Source of the DNA: Apium graveolens
Lineage: Eukaryota > Streptophyta > Magnoliopsida > Apiales > Apiaceae
Length of the DNA: 64,000 bases
NCBI RefSeq assembly: GCF_009905375.1
Contig: NC_133650.1
Span: 172,750,518-172,814,517, forward strand
Direction of reading: 5' to 3'
Position 1 is the first letter of the stretch. Each line of letters starts with the position of its first letter. Below, in pieces: positions 33,252-43,319 of this stretch. The position numbers and the translations under genes were made by a program. Under the pieces are notes generated by a model. That model was not told the origin of the DNA, did no database searches, and saw only the letters and a program-made list of their open reading frames with translations.

Positions 33252-35193
33252 CTAGGCCTTGGAAGGATGAGATTCCTCAGAACCACTATCCGAAGTCTCT
33301 TCGGAAGTTTCAGTCGTTTCTTCGGACGTCTCGGTCGTCCCCTCCGAAGTCCCTGTAGAAGTTCCCTCGGCAGAAGATGATGGCTGTTGAGGCGCTGCTT
33401 TGGGAGATTCTTCCACCCTGGCCTTCTTAGCAACAGGCTCGAATTCCTCCTCGGGGGAATCTTCCTCCTCTCCATCCTTGATCATACCAGCAAGCTTTTC
33501 AGTAACACCTCCAAGCTCTGGAACCCGCACTGGGCAAGGAAAGGGCAACTGCTCAAGGACCTCGGGAAACTCATCCTGGATGGCCTCCACAGCAGCGTCC
33601 CAGCCTTCCTTATAGCTAACAGGATGAAGAAGGGCGTCATGCTCCGCCATCAAGTCTTTGAATTCTTGAGTGTCCATCCAGCCATCAAAGGCTTTTTCCT
33701 TCTGCGCCTTCAAGATGACATTTTCAGCCCGGGCCGTCTCCAGGTCAGAAGTGGAAGAGGCCAATTGAGCTTCAAGGGCCTCAATTTTTTGATTGGCCTC
33801 CTCCAACTTCTTGTTGGCATCTTCCAGGCCAACCTTCCAAGCCTTGGCTTGGTGAATAGCCCCTTGAAAATGGGCGTTAGCCTGCAGGAGAAAACAGCAA
33901 AGGTTTAGAAAAGAAAGAAAAGAGAATTGTAAAAAGCATAAGTAAAGTACATACCGTCGCCAGAGCTTGGGCTCCAAACAGCTCATTCCCCTCCAAGTCC
34001 TGTTGAAGGACAAAATCTTGATAATCCACCGGGAAATGGAATGCTTAGACCATTCCTTGGACAGGGCCGTGCTACCCACAATTGAGTCCTTGCCCCGGAT
34101 CCCCCAAGCAGGTTGAAAGTAGGCACCTGGCCTCTGCTTGGTGCGTAGAACTTGGCTGGGGCCTTCCTCATCTGGCTCTGTCGCCTGAAGAAGGAACTCC
34201 GGGAAGCGGTCACCCAGTCGAGGGTCCTTAAAGATCTTCCCGGCCCTCTTCATCCTGGTTGTCTCCAGGTCCTTCGGCTTGGTAGCCTCCTCAATCTTCT
34301 CAGCCACTACAAGAAACAAAGTCAGTTGAAAATCAATGAAATAAAAGTGCAGGAAATAAAGGAGATAAGAAAGGGAACTTACTTTTCTTATTAACGGGCG
34401 AAAGGCCGCGTTCTACCAGGACGGTCTCCCGGATAAGGTCCCAACAATGGGAAGTGCCGTTGTCTTGCGTAAGGAGGTTGAAACCTCTAGCTTCCTCCTC
34501 AGACAAAGTTATGTCATTCGGGCTCCCGTCTACGGCCAGCCCAAAGGATGATCGAAACAGGGAGCCCCAATCTCCACCTTCCCAAATAACAAACAAAAAA
34601 TCTTTCTTCCACCCCAAGTTGTTGTCAGGGATGGACTTCCCATTTACGATATGGGGGATAGTGGGGCGCTGGTTGATAGAAACCCAACCCGGACTTTTAT
34701 CAGGGCTGTTTTTAAACTGAAAAATCTTCCTGAAGACAGCAACAGATGTGGGGACGTTGTGCTTGGCGCATTGCGACAGATAACACAGAATCAACCTCCA
34801 GGAATTAGGGGGAAGTTGGCAAGGGCTGATGCCCACATCAGCCAGTAGCAAAGGAATGAATGGATGAAAAGGGAGTCTAATACGTGCCCTCAGAGTATCC
34901 CTATAGACGCATAGCGCGTCCTTCTTCCACTGACAGGCCCTGTCGGCCGGACCCGCAAGAACCAGCTTAAAAGGCTCCTTGATTTTGAAGCAGCTGCTCA
35001 ACTTTTCCAGCTCCTTGGGATCCCTTAAAGCACTGATATGATCGTGCGCGTCCAGATGCGCATCAGACGGATACTCGTCCCCTCGAGTGTTGATCATGTC
35101 GATTAAAGAAGTATACCTCGATCGAATAGGAAAATCATTGGACTTTCTAGCCACGTTCATCTTGGCCAAACGAGTCATTCTTTTGTCAGCCAT
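33252..35193 (-). CDS. Element C antisense gene (transposase_28-like domain, coiled coil, acidic tail)
   Basis: Opposite to pol. The proposed start is the ATG on 35193-35191 (MADKRMTRLAKMNVARK), directly after a TTTTTTTCAG acceptor. Exon 1 (35193-34383) encodes RLPFHPFIPLLLADVGISP, LPPNSWRLILCYLSQCAKHN, GWKKDFLFV and WGSLFRSSFG, resembling the plant family known in Pfam as transposase_28, 'putative gypsy type transposon' (PF04195); this is from memory of the family pattern. A 76-bp intron (34382 GTAAG to AG 34307) joins in frame to exon 2, and a 73-bp intron (33954 GTATG to AG 33882) leads to exon 3: coiled coil (KKLEEANQKIEALEAQLAS) and a Ser/Thr/Glu-rich tail to the stop at 33252. A frameshift in exon 2 near 34050 breaks it. 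Element D carries a relative. Function unknown. Confidence 0.65.
33882..33954 (-). other. Predicted intron 3 of the element C antisense gene
   Basis: GTATG donor and TTCTCCTGCAG acceptor, T-rich, 73 bp. The downstream exon starts ANAHFQGA; element D has the matching SNAYFQGA after its own TTTTATTTCAG acceptor. Confidence 0.65.
34307..34382 (-). other. Predicted intron 2 of the element C antisense gene
   Basis: GTAAG donor and TTTCTTGTAG acceptor, AT/pyrimidine-rich, 76 bp. The upstream exon ends after one base of a codon and the downstream exon supplies the other two, so removing it joins the two long frames in phase. Confidence 0.65.
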
Positions 35194-35280
35194 CTGAAAA
35201 AAAGTATGAGGCACGTAAATAGGCTATCTTAAAATGGCACACAATGGAAAAATAATGAAAAGCAAAGGAAGGAATCTTAC
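35194..35280 (-). other. Predicted 5'-UTR intron of the element C antisense gene
   Basis: Donor CAG|GTAAG at 35280 and acceptor TTTTTTTCAG ending at 35194, directly before the ATG; 87 bp. Element D has no equivalent: its ATG at 51030 follows ACCA. Confidence 0.5.
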
Positions 35281-35408
35281 CTGAAGAAGCGCTCCTGAAA
35301 AAAGGCTTTGAGCTCCGACTTGCTGTTATTCCTCTGAGAATCTTAGCAGGAAGATGAAGAAGAAAACTAAGAAATGAGAAAGTGAGGAGTAATAGCCTTT
35401 CCTCATTC

Positions 35409-35418
35409 CTTTATATAA
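35409..35418 (-). promoter_or_regulatory. TATA box of the element C antisense gene
   Basis: On the minus strand the sequence reads TTATATAAAGG, about 220 bases before the proposed ATG and some 130 before the first donor. Element D has CTATATAAAAG at the equivalent place (51184-51174), within otherwise poorly conserved DNA. Confidence 0.65.
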
Positions 35419-35440
35419 GAGGAAAAGGAAGTTGAAGGGA

Positions 35441-35710
35441 CGAAAAGCCCATTGAGGACAAAAGCCCATAAGAAAAAGCCCAGAAAAAAGAATATTCCAG
35501 AATATTCCAAGGAATTCTAGAGCATTCTTAACAGGGTGTATTAAGCCCAGATCAATAAAAGAGGCCCAATAAGATTTGAAAAGGCCCAATAAAAGAGGCC
35601 CAATAAGATTTGAAAAGGCCCAATAAAAGAGGCCCAATAAGATTTGGAAAAGCCCAATAATAGAGGCTCAGAAAAATTTAATAAGGCCCAACAAAAAAGG
35701 CTAGGCCCAA
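35441..35710. promoter_or_regulatory. GGCCCA/TGGGCC cluster upstream of the antisense gene, with a 34-bp tandem repeat
   Basis: About 12 GCCCA boxes, most as GGCCCAATAA, lie 30-290 bp upstream of the antisense TATA box. Three tandem ~34-bp units (each with two GGCCCAATAA boxes) occupy about 35566-35660. TGGGCC/GGCCCA is the core of the plant 'site II' / UP1 promoter elements bound by TCP-type factors. Element D has about 14 such boxes in the equivalent region with different surrounding sequence. Confidence 0.6.
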
Positions 35711-35774
35711 ATCCAATTAGGATTTGGAAAATACAATACCCTAAATTAAAGCTGAATAAAGAAGGCTAGTGGAA

Positions 35775-36015
35775 GACCAGAATCCAGGTCGAAATCCAGG
35801 TCGTGAATCCTGCCCGAAATCTTTCGAGCAGACACCCGAAAATAGCGGGTAAAAAAGACCAGAATCCAGGTCGAAATCCAGGTCGTGAATCCTGCCCGAA
35901 ATCTTTCGAGCAGACACCCGAAAATAGCGGGTAAAAAAGACCAGAATCCAGGTCGAATTCCAGGTCGTGAATCCTGCCCGAAATCTTTCGAGCAGACACC
36001 CGAAAAAAGCTGGAA
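35775..36015. repeat. 82-bp tandem repeat, three copies
   Basis: Units start GACCAGAATCCAGGTCG at 35775, 35857 and 35939 (period exactly 82 bp); the third decays at about 36010. Because 82 is not a multiple of 3 and the unit has few stops on the minus strand, three overlapping minus-strand frames stay open here; they are by-products of the repeat. Confidence 0.92.
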
Positions 36016-36084
36016 TAAAGGAACTGAATTGAGGTCGAAGTTTCGACCAAGAATGAGGTCGAATAAAACCAAGCATCTTTCAGA

Positions 36085-36500
36085 AAATAGGGATTAAAAA
36101 CCCAGGTCGAAGTTCGACTAGGATCCTGGTCGAATTCCAGGTCGTGGATCCTAGTCGAAATCCTTCGACCAGGAAGCAAGAAAACCAAAGAATTTTCGAA
36201 CAGGATTCAGGTCGAAATATCGACTAGAATCCTAGTCGAAATCCTATTTGATAGGCTTATAAAAAAAAAAAAAAAAAGGGGGGTTGAATTTTCGACCTCG
36301 ATCCAGGTCGAATTTTCGACTAGGATCCTGGTCGAATTCCAGGTCCTAGATCCAGGTCGAAATTTCGACTAGGATCCTGGTCGAATTCCAGGTCGTGGAT
36401 CCTAGTCGAATTCCTTCGACCAGGATGACAAGGCTGGCCCCATTTTTCGACTAGGATCCTGGTCGAAATTTCGACCTGGATCCTGGTCGAAAAAAGGGCT
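36085..36500. repeat. GGTCGAA / TTCGACC array
   Basis: A dense field of GGTCGAA and its complement TTCGACC, alternating with GGATCC and GATCCTGG, in irregular order. Neighbouring motifs form many nested inverted repeats. A run of A with GGGGGG at about 36258-36284 interrupts it. Confidence 0.8.
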
Positions 36501-36790
36501 GGAAATTTGAAAATTCCAGAAAATAAGGAAAAATCCCAGAAAATTCCAGAAAATAAGGAAAAATCCCAGAAAATTAGGGAAAATTCCAGAAAATAAGGAA
36601 AAATCCCAGAAAATTAGGGAAAATTCCAGAAAATAAGGAAAAATCCCAGAAAATTCCAGAAAATTAGGGAAAAATCCCAGAAAATTAGGGAAAATCCCAG
36701 AAAATTAGGGAAAAATTCCAGAAAATAAGGGAAAAATCCCGGAAATAAGGGAAAAAATTCCTGGAAATTAAGATAATTCCTGAATAAAAG
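36501..36790. repeat. A-rich short tandem repeats
   Basis: Repeated CCAGAAAATAAGGAAAAAT and CCCAGAAAATTAGGGAAAA units, about 18-40 bp, ending shortly before the PPT. Element D has the same kind of array at 52195-52500. Confidence 0.85.
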
Positions 36791-36897
36791 GAAAAATTCG
36801 TTGTAAATGTGTAGGTCGCTCCACACTTTACGGAAAAACGAAACCCTGTAAGGGAACAAATAGACTTAACTTCTGCGAAACCTAATCAATGTTTCCC

Positions 36898-36914
36898 AAA
36901 AGTTGGGGGGCAAA
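36898..36914 (+). other. Element C polypurine tract
   Basis: AAAGTTGGGGGGCAAA stands directly before the 3' LTR. The same string precedes the 3' LTR of element D. Confidence 0.85.
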
Positions 36915-37484
36915 TGATAGGGATAAATAAATTATGTTTGTATAATTAAATACTGTATTAATTATACAAACTGTGGGCTGCCAGGCCCAATAAAAAGATA
37001 TAAGATACTCAGACCAGAAAGGTTAAGCCTGATGGACTAGATCAGGCCTGATGGAATAAAAAAGGCCCAAAAGCCCTGATTATTAATTAATTTCGTAATT
37101 AATTAATAAGGGACAAATCAGATGTTGAAAAGAGTCCCGATAAGGATATAAATCCTTGGAGATTAGCCTCAAGGGGACCTAAAAGGATAAGGAATCAGTT
37201 TCCTACTATCTAGGACTCCAAAGTCCATTCTAATTATGAGACTTGCCCACCAAGTCTCCTATACCAAGTCCAATTCAAGGACTCCCAACATCTATATAAG
37301 GGGTCTCACCCCCACCAATCAGAACTACATTTTTTGGCTTGATTCTCTAATTCACAGAGATACGTAGGCATCTCGTAAAGGCAGATTGAGTCACGAAACG
37401 CGAGAGCAGCCATTAAAGGCCTTGAGCTCCCGAATCTTAGTATTAAATACAGCAAGTAATAACCTTAGTTTTTTATCCATAACA
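36915..37484 (+). repeat. Element C 3' LTR (570 bp)
   Basis: TGATAGGGATAAATAA to ATCCATAACA; pairs with 26602-27170. The next bases (GAAAC) do not repeat the pentamer before the 5' LTR (GTATT). Confidence 0.92.
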
Positions 37485-39622
37485 GAAACGAACGCGTACA
37501 GACTTAGAAAAATATTCCGCTTTCAATAAAAATACTTCCAAGACCCAAATTCTTTTATTTCGAAAGGTCTCTTGATTTGCAAATTGATTATGAGTCGCAT
37601 ATTGATCAAAAAGTTGTATTTTGACCCGATTTCAGTTTTAAACGTACCTAGTCTAACCTTTTGACGAACCGAGTCATATGTGATATGAATTATGTGATAC
37701 GTGAGTTATGTGCACATGTGCTATGTGAATTACGTGTGTGGGTGGGTCAATGGTCTTGTATTTGACTGTCTTCTTTATATGCGAGCTATCATATGGGTAG
37801 ACATTAGGGTTTTGACGCGCAGTTCGTCGAGTTATAATCGTTTAGACGATTAAAGCTATATCTTTTATTTATAGATGCGGATCGCTTGAGTTGATCATGA
37901 CCAGACATGGGGGAGAATGAGATGAAGTGATGTTGGATATCTCGCTTCTAGCAATCGTAGGAGCAGCACATTAGTGAATTATCGAAGGGAAAGACGATGA
38001 TGCCATGAGATGTCAGAATGAGGGATTGTGTTTTTGCGAGTGTGACTAACTGCTAAAAACCAAAGGCAAGTATCCCTATCATCACTTATTATTCAAGTGA
38101 TATTTATTTTTCTTATTATGCAAGTATTGCTTTCCCTATTCTCAGTTCAGAATTGATAAATGTTTTGCATATCACTGAGTTAAATGCTTATATTGCAAAT
38201 ACTCTTCTGCTATTCTATGTTCAGAATAGCTAAGTGATTTTACTTATCAAATAAATGGATTTATAAATGTTTTGGGTTTTGAGAAAAATGAGTTGGTTTG
38301 CGAGTATTCCTGCCCAAGTAAATGGGGGAATAAAATTTTATAAGGGTGTCGAGTATTATGACCCCTCTCAATAAAACGTTTTAAGGTTGGATCATAATTG
38401 CATAAGTGACCGGGACGGACGGTCCAGTGGAGGGCTATTTTTAAGTGTCATATGGAATATTATGACACAATTTTTGCCACAGGCAGGTATATTGCCTTTT
38501 ATTTGAGTACTCGTGTTTTGGGGTCATGTTTCTACGAGTCATGACTCAGTTTTATCACATGGGCTGATCAACATGTGATAGTACGTCCGTCGGAGAATGA
38601 TCCTAATCTAAATTATCATATCGGTTTTGATATTCGTAGAATAAATGATTTATCAACTGTTTTTGTTTTGGATTAAAGGTGAAAAGCGGTTTTGATTCAG
38701 TTTCAGCTTGATGTGGATATTTAGTTTGTTGTTAAATATCAAAGGTGGTATTAGTGCATATGATTGATGTTGACTTTAGTATGGGATGTTGTGAGCATCA
38801 AAATTCGTATTGATATCTAATTTGATATGACAACAAAATGAGTATTAATATCAAGGGTTCGGTTTTGAATAAAGTTTATAATTCAATCAAAATCATTGCT
38901 TCTTGTTATTCTTGTTTATGATATTTCCGTAAACACGGTTTTACGAGTTTTAATCTCGTCAAGATTCAAAGTATTGCTGAAGTATTTCGCTCGAAAATAT
39001 CAAAAAGAGTTTTGAATACAGTGAGAATCAATTATACGATTTTTTTATAAATTTTCTGTTTCATCAATTATGATTTTAAAATGTTTTGCGCTATTACAGA
39101 TATCAGTTTTATATCAAAATGACCCTATATTTACTATAATGATCTTGTTGAGCATTTCTTCCGCTCACACTTGCCTGTTTTTAAATTTAACCTCCAGTGA
39201 GGATTAACTTGTGCTGTTTAGCCACGTAATTCGAGGAAGCAAAAAAGAAGCTTTTGGAAGGTGATTGGTGCAGGGTTTGCGGGCTAGTGTAAGTTCTATT
39301 TTGTAAAGTTATTTATACTGTATTATATTATAATTGTGTTATTTTATAGTTGGGCCTAGTATACTTCTTTTCGAAGTTATACTAGCGGGTTAGTATTGAA
39401 TTGTAATCGTTGAAAAGAGTTTTAAAAGGAAGAGAAATTTTTTGGTGGAATTTGGAATTCTTGTTTCTAGAACTGTAACCTTAAAAGATCTTGGATTAGT
39501 TTGGGGTCATATATGATAAATATCTTCCGCTGGCTATTGTTTATTGATTAAATAGGTTATTTTGGATTGAGATTTCATAGTGACGATCAAATCCCTTGAC
39601 CCCGGATTTGGGGGCGTTACAG
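37485..39622 (+). repeat. 5'-truncated gypsy (chromovirus-type) LTR
   Basis: The right end, CCCGGATTTGGGGGCGTTACAG, is a Tekay-type LTR terminus. The layout resembles that of LTR F (a GTCGAGTATTATGACCCC-like segment, a GGACGGTCCA-type repeat segment, and a GCTCACACTTGCC segment near 39160) but the sequence is a different family. No PBS follows: the next bases belong to the SIRE-like extra ORF. The left end stops at element C, so the LTR start is missing. Confidence 0.7.
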
Positions 39623-42155
39623 ATCACACCTCCTGTCTCTCCAATTCATGAAAATGTAACAGTTGAAGATTCATGATTAAGTCCTGAAATTGACATCCAT
39701 AAGATGATCATTCCAAGTATGCTCTATCTTGAAGCTCCTACAGCAGCTCAACCATCTACAGTCAATTCTCCTATTCTACAGGCTGAGATACCAACAACTC
39801 ATATTCTGGAGATAAATTCTGATGATCAGAATTTAGATGAAGTTATTCCAGAATCTCCAGTTGCCTCACATACTCTTGTACTGTCAGAGGATAATGAGTC
39901 TTCTTCCAGTTCTGAAGACAGTGTTTTAGTACATACTCCAACTCCTATTATTGGAAAGGAGGCATTGATCCAAAAATTTGTTGAACAGGATGCACCTATT
40001 CATTGGGAAGATACTCACAGAGGTGTGGAGTGGACCAAGAAGTGGAATGAAACTAATTTCATTCCAAGCTCTAAAGTTCTGACAGAGCACATTACTAAAG
40101 CTGATGAGCTGATGACAAATTCTGATTTCAAGACTCAACTCAAAGTCGCAGCTCTAAGTGTCAAGACACTTCAAGGTCAACACTCTGCTACTCATGAAAA
40201 GGTTGACAAACTTCTTGAAAAAGCTGAAAAGCTGGATATGGAGACCAAGCTTGATAAAAAGAGGTTTATCAGACCTATTTCTGAAAAAGTTGAAGCCATT
40301 GTGAAGATTCAAGAGAAGCAACAGGCCCAAATTTCTGAGGTCCTACAGAATCAAGCTTCTCAAAAAGCTCAATTGGATGAAATCCAATCTTCAGTTGAAC
40401 TTCTTCTCTCTCTCTCCTACTACCTGGTGATAACAGAAAGGGGAGAAGGTAAGTAAGTCTAAATGCTCAATCACTCGGATACTAAAGAAGAAGGATGACA
40501 AAGGTGATGACCAGGGAAACTCTGATAAGAGTAGAGGTCAAAATCAAGGGCAGAACAGCAAGTTTTCTTCAAGGTAACTAAATATTGATGCAAGCAAATC
40601 TTCTACTCAAAAGAAGACAAGTTCTGAAGATGCTCAAACACAAAATTTGATAGTAAGTGCTGATAATAAAAATCTGATATCAAGTTCTGATGAGCAAAGT
40701 CTGATGACAAAGCCTGATGTTCTGATTTAAGGTGGAAGTCAAGACTCTCAGAAGTTTCTGCAAAATCTGAAGCTCATGGAAAAGCAGACAACTATCTACT
40801 ACAAAGATCCTAAGATTCAGACACTTGATGAAGAGATTGCTAGAAGATTATTTCTGAAGCAAATTCCTGGAATGGATTTAGAAAATCTCAAGGAGGAAGA
40901 AGCTAGATTTAAAGCTGAAAAGAAAAATCTAAAGCCAAAAGAGTCTGTTGCAAAGAAACATCCAAGGCCTAAGGAAAAAGGCATTATGATCAAGAAAAAG
41001 TCAAATACTGAGGCATCAAAGCCCAAGACTAGATCACAGACTGAGATTAATCCCAAAGACAAAGGGAAGGGAAACATTGATGAACCAACCAAGCCACTGG
41101 AGATGAAGATTCCTCAAATCCTGATGAAAACAGTGTGCAAAATGATTCAAGTTCATGATGATACTCTTGTTAAAGATGAAGATGTTCAAACTCTGAAAAG
41201 AAGGAAGATAACTGAAGAATCCAAGACAACCTCTGACAAGGCTCAAGTTGTTCAGAGTGAAGAACAATAAGCTATAAAAGAAACAGCAAGTTCTGATAAA
41301 GTCATCAGGACATCAACCTCTGACATAGCTCAAGTTGATTTAGACAAGATGAAAGTAGATGACAAAAAGAAACTTATATAGAAGAATGTCAAACCATCAG
41401 ATCCAAAGAAAAGCCAATTGTTATCTGATTTCATGACTGTTGGATTGAAAGCCAGAGAAGCAAGGGACAGAGCTGGACTAGGTTCTGATGAAGCTAAGAT
41501 TAAGACAGGAGTTGAAGTGCTTACAAGAGATCCATTTTTGTTGACTGACAATCCTCTTGAAGATGTTACACAAAAACACCTTGATAAGGTTATCTCTGTT
41601 CAAGTGGTATTGGATGCTCATGACAAGTATAATGTCAAAGAAAATCTGATTCTATTTATTAAAGATGGAAGGACATATCAAATGTCAGAATCAGATGTGC
41701 TGAACAAATCCCTGAAAGAACTTCAATTCTTTCATTATCTTTTAGAGATAAAGTCTGAGATTACCAGGAGATGGTCAAATTTCATATTAAAGACCATAAG
41801 AGATAAAGCAAGAATTTATGGTTCAAGGGTTACAAAATTCATTCCTAACATAGTTGAAGATGATGAAAGTGAAATTCCAATGAAGAAGGATTCTGCTAAA
41901 CTTGAAGTGATACTGAAAGAGAAATGTCTATGCCACAATGAAGATTCTTCTCATCGAAGGGTAATAAGACTGGGTGATGGTTTAGAAAGAAACCATATCT
42001 CTGCTTTAAGGACTGTAATCTACCAGATTGGAAGTCAAGATGAAGAGATGAATCAAGTCAAGACTATAATATCTCAAGTCCTGAGGAATAAAGAAGAAAA
42101 GCTGATATCAAACTTTGTCAAGAATCACTTTGGATTCAGATTGACTCAGTGAGAT
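39623..42155 (+). pseudogene. SIRE-like extra ORF downstream of pol (env-like position)
   Basis: The frame is open from the junction at 39623, has a TGA near 39674, and continues in three blocks: 39704-40456 (Ser/Glu-rich N-terminus, then WEDTHRGVEWTKKWNETNFIP and a coiled coil around QGQHSATHEKVDKLLEKAEKL), 40776-41270 (TIYYKDPKIQTLDEEIARRLF and a Lys-rich helical region) and 41418-42152 (LKAREARDRAGLGSDEAK, ISVQVVLDAHDKYNVKENL, LEIKSEITRRWSNFI). It ends about 130 bp before the PPT, where SIRE/Maximus elements carry an additional 'env-like' ORF. I see no signal peptide or membrane segment, so an envelope role is not supported. Pol is absent; the element is 5'-truncated. Confidence 0.65.
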
Positions 42156-42277
42156 TGGTAAAAGCTACAATGACTGTAAGTTGTAGTTAGTTATCTAGTT
42201 AAACTCTTATTTGCATTTGTACTTAAATGTTTTTGACATCATCAAATCTATTAACTTATATATTTTGCATAATTTAC

Positions 42278-42290
42278 AAGTTGGGGGAGA
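42278..42290 (+). other. SIRE-like element polypurine tract
   Basis: AAGTTGGGGGAGA precedes the LTR; AAGTTGGGGGAGAT is the common SIRE/Maximus-type PPT. Confidence 0.8.
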
Positions 42291-42701
42291 TAGTTAGATA
42301 TATTTGAGATGTCATGTCTAATATGATTTGTGTTTAGTTTTCAGAACTTAACAACAGGACATATCAAGACTTACTGAAATCAGGACTTACCGGAAGTCAG
42401 AGCTTAATATCAGAACTTGAGTTGTCAGAAGATGTATATCAGAACTTTAGTACGGGAAGACTTTCAGATAAGGAATGAAGTTGATTTACAGGAGAAGATC
42501 TGGAATAAAATAATAGAAGATATGCATGGAAAGAGTTAGTGGACTAGAAGACTTGTAGAAGATATCTGATTGATATATTTTAGGAGACAGAATTATATTC
42601 CATATTAATTAGAATATATCTTGAAACTGTGTACTATATAAACACAGACTTAGGGTTTACACTATATGTGTTATCATTATCGAGAAGTTATACATTGTAA
42701 C
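42291..42701 (+). repeat. SIRE-like 3' LTR, left part
   Basis: Starts TAGTTAGATATATTTG (canonical TG changed to TA). A TATATAAACACAGACT stretch near 42636 is a plausible TATA region. Interrupted at 42701 by element D and continued at 53232. Confidence 0.8.
42697..42701. repeat. Left target site duplication of element D (GTAAC)
   Basis: Repeated at 53227-53231. Confidence 0.95.
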
Positions 42702-43284
42702 TGATAGGGAATAAATTAATCCTGATTACATATTTAATATTGCATTAATTACATATGAATTGGGATGCAAGGTCCAATAAGAAGATGTATGATATTCAGA
42801 CCAAAAAAGTTAATACATTGATCAGGCCCGATGGACCAGATCAGGCCTGATGGAACAAAGAAGGCCCAAAACCCTGATTATGAATTAATTTCATAATTAA
42901 TTAATAAGGGAGAAAAACAACTATTAAGATAAGTCCTAGTGGAGATATAAATCCTTGTAGATTGGCCTCCAAGGAACCTCATAGGATAAGGAATCAGCTT
43001 CCCACTTCCTAGGACTCCAAAGTCCATTCTAATTCAGAGACTTGACCACCAAGTCTCCTATACCAAATCGAATTCAAGGACTCCCAACATCTATATAAGG
43101 GGCCTCACCCCACAGACCAGAACTACATTTTTTGACTTGATCCTTGGCAATCAGCAAGGTACGTAGGCATCTTGTCAAGGCAGATTGAGTCACGAAGCAC
43201 AAAAGCAGTCAAATCGAGCCTCGAAGCTCACGTTCCTTAGTAATAAATACAGCAATCATACATCTTAGTTTTCAATCCATAACA
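42702..43284 (+). repeat. Element D 5' LTR (583 bp)
   Basis: TGATAGGGAATAAATT to ATCCATAACA, with a TATATAAGGGG core promoter near 43092. Confidence 0.94.
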
Positions 43285-43303
43285 TTTGGCGCCGTCTGTG
43301 GGA
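43285..43303 (+). other. Element D primer binding site
   Basis: TTTGGCGCCGTCTGTGGGA, identical to element C. Confidence 0.85.
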
Positions 43304-43319
43304 CATCACAACAACAACC

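Larger units (their letters stand above)
26602..37484 (+). mobile_element. Ty3/gypsy Tat-like element C with antisense gene
   Basis: LTRs 26602-27170 and 36915-37484 (TGATAGGG...CA), a TGGCGCCGTCTGTGGG PBS, gag-pol with two RNase H domains, an antisense gene, a tandem-repeat region and a PPT. The double RNase H and the layout mark the Tat lineage. Pol is open apart from single-base shifts. The flanking pentamers do not match (GTATT before, GAAAC after), so no target site duplication is visible. The LTRs show some 15-20 differences in the first ~270 bp by eye. Element D is a second member of the family. Confidence 0.9.

Noticed and set aside
35741..36188. Three overlapping minus-strand frames of 108-140 codons
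   Set aside because: They arise from the 82-bp tandem repeat, whose length (not a multiple of 3) carries one stop-poor unit through all three frames.
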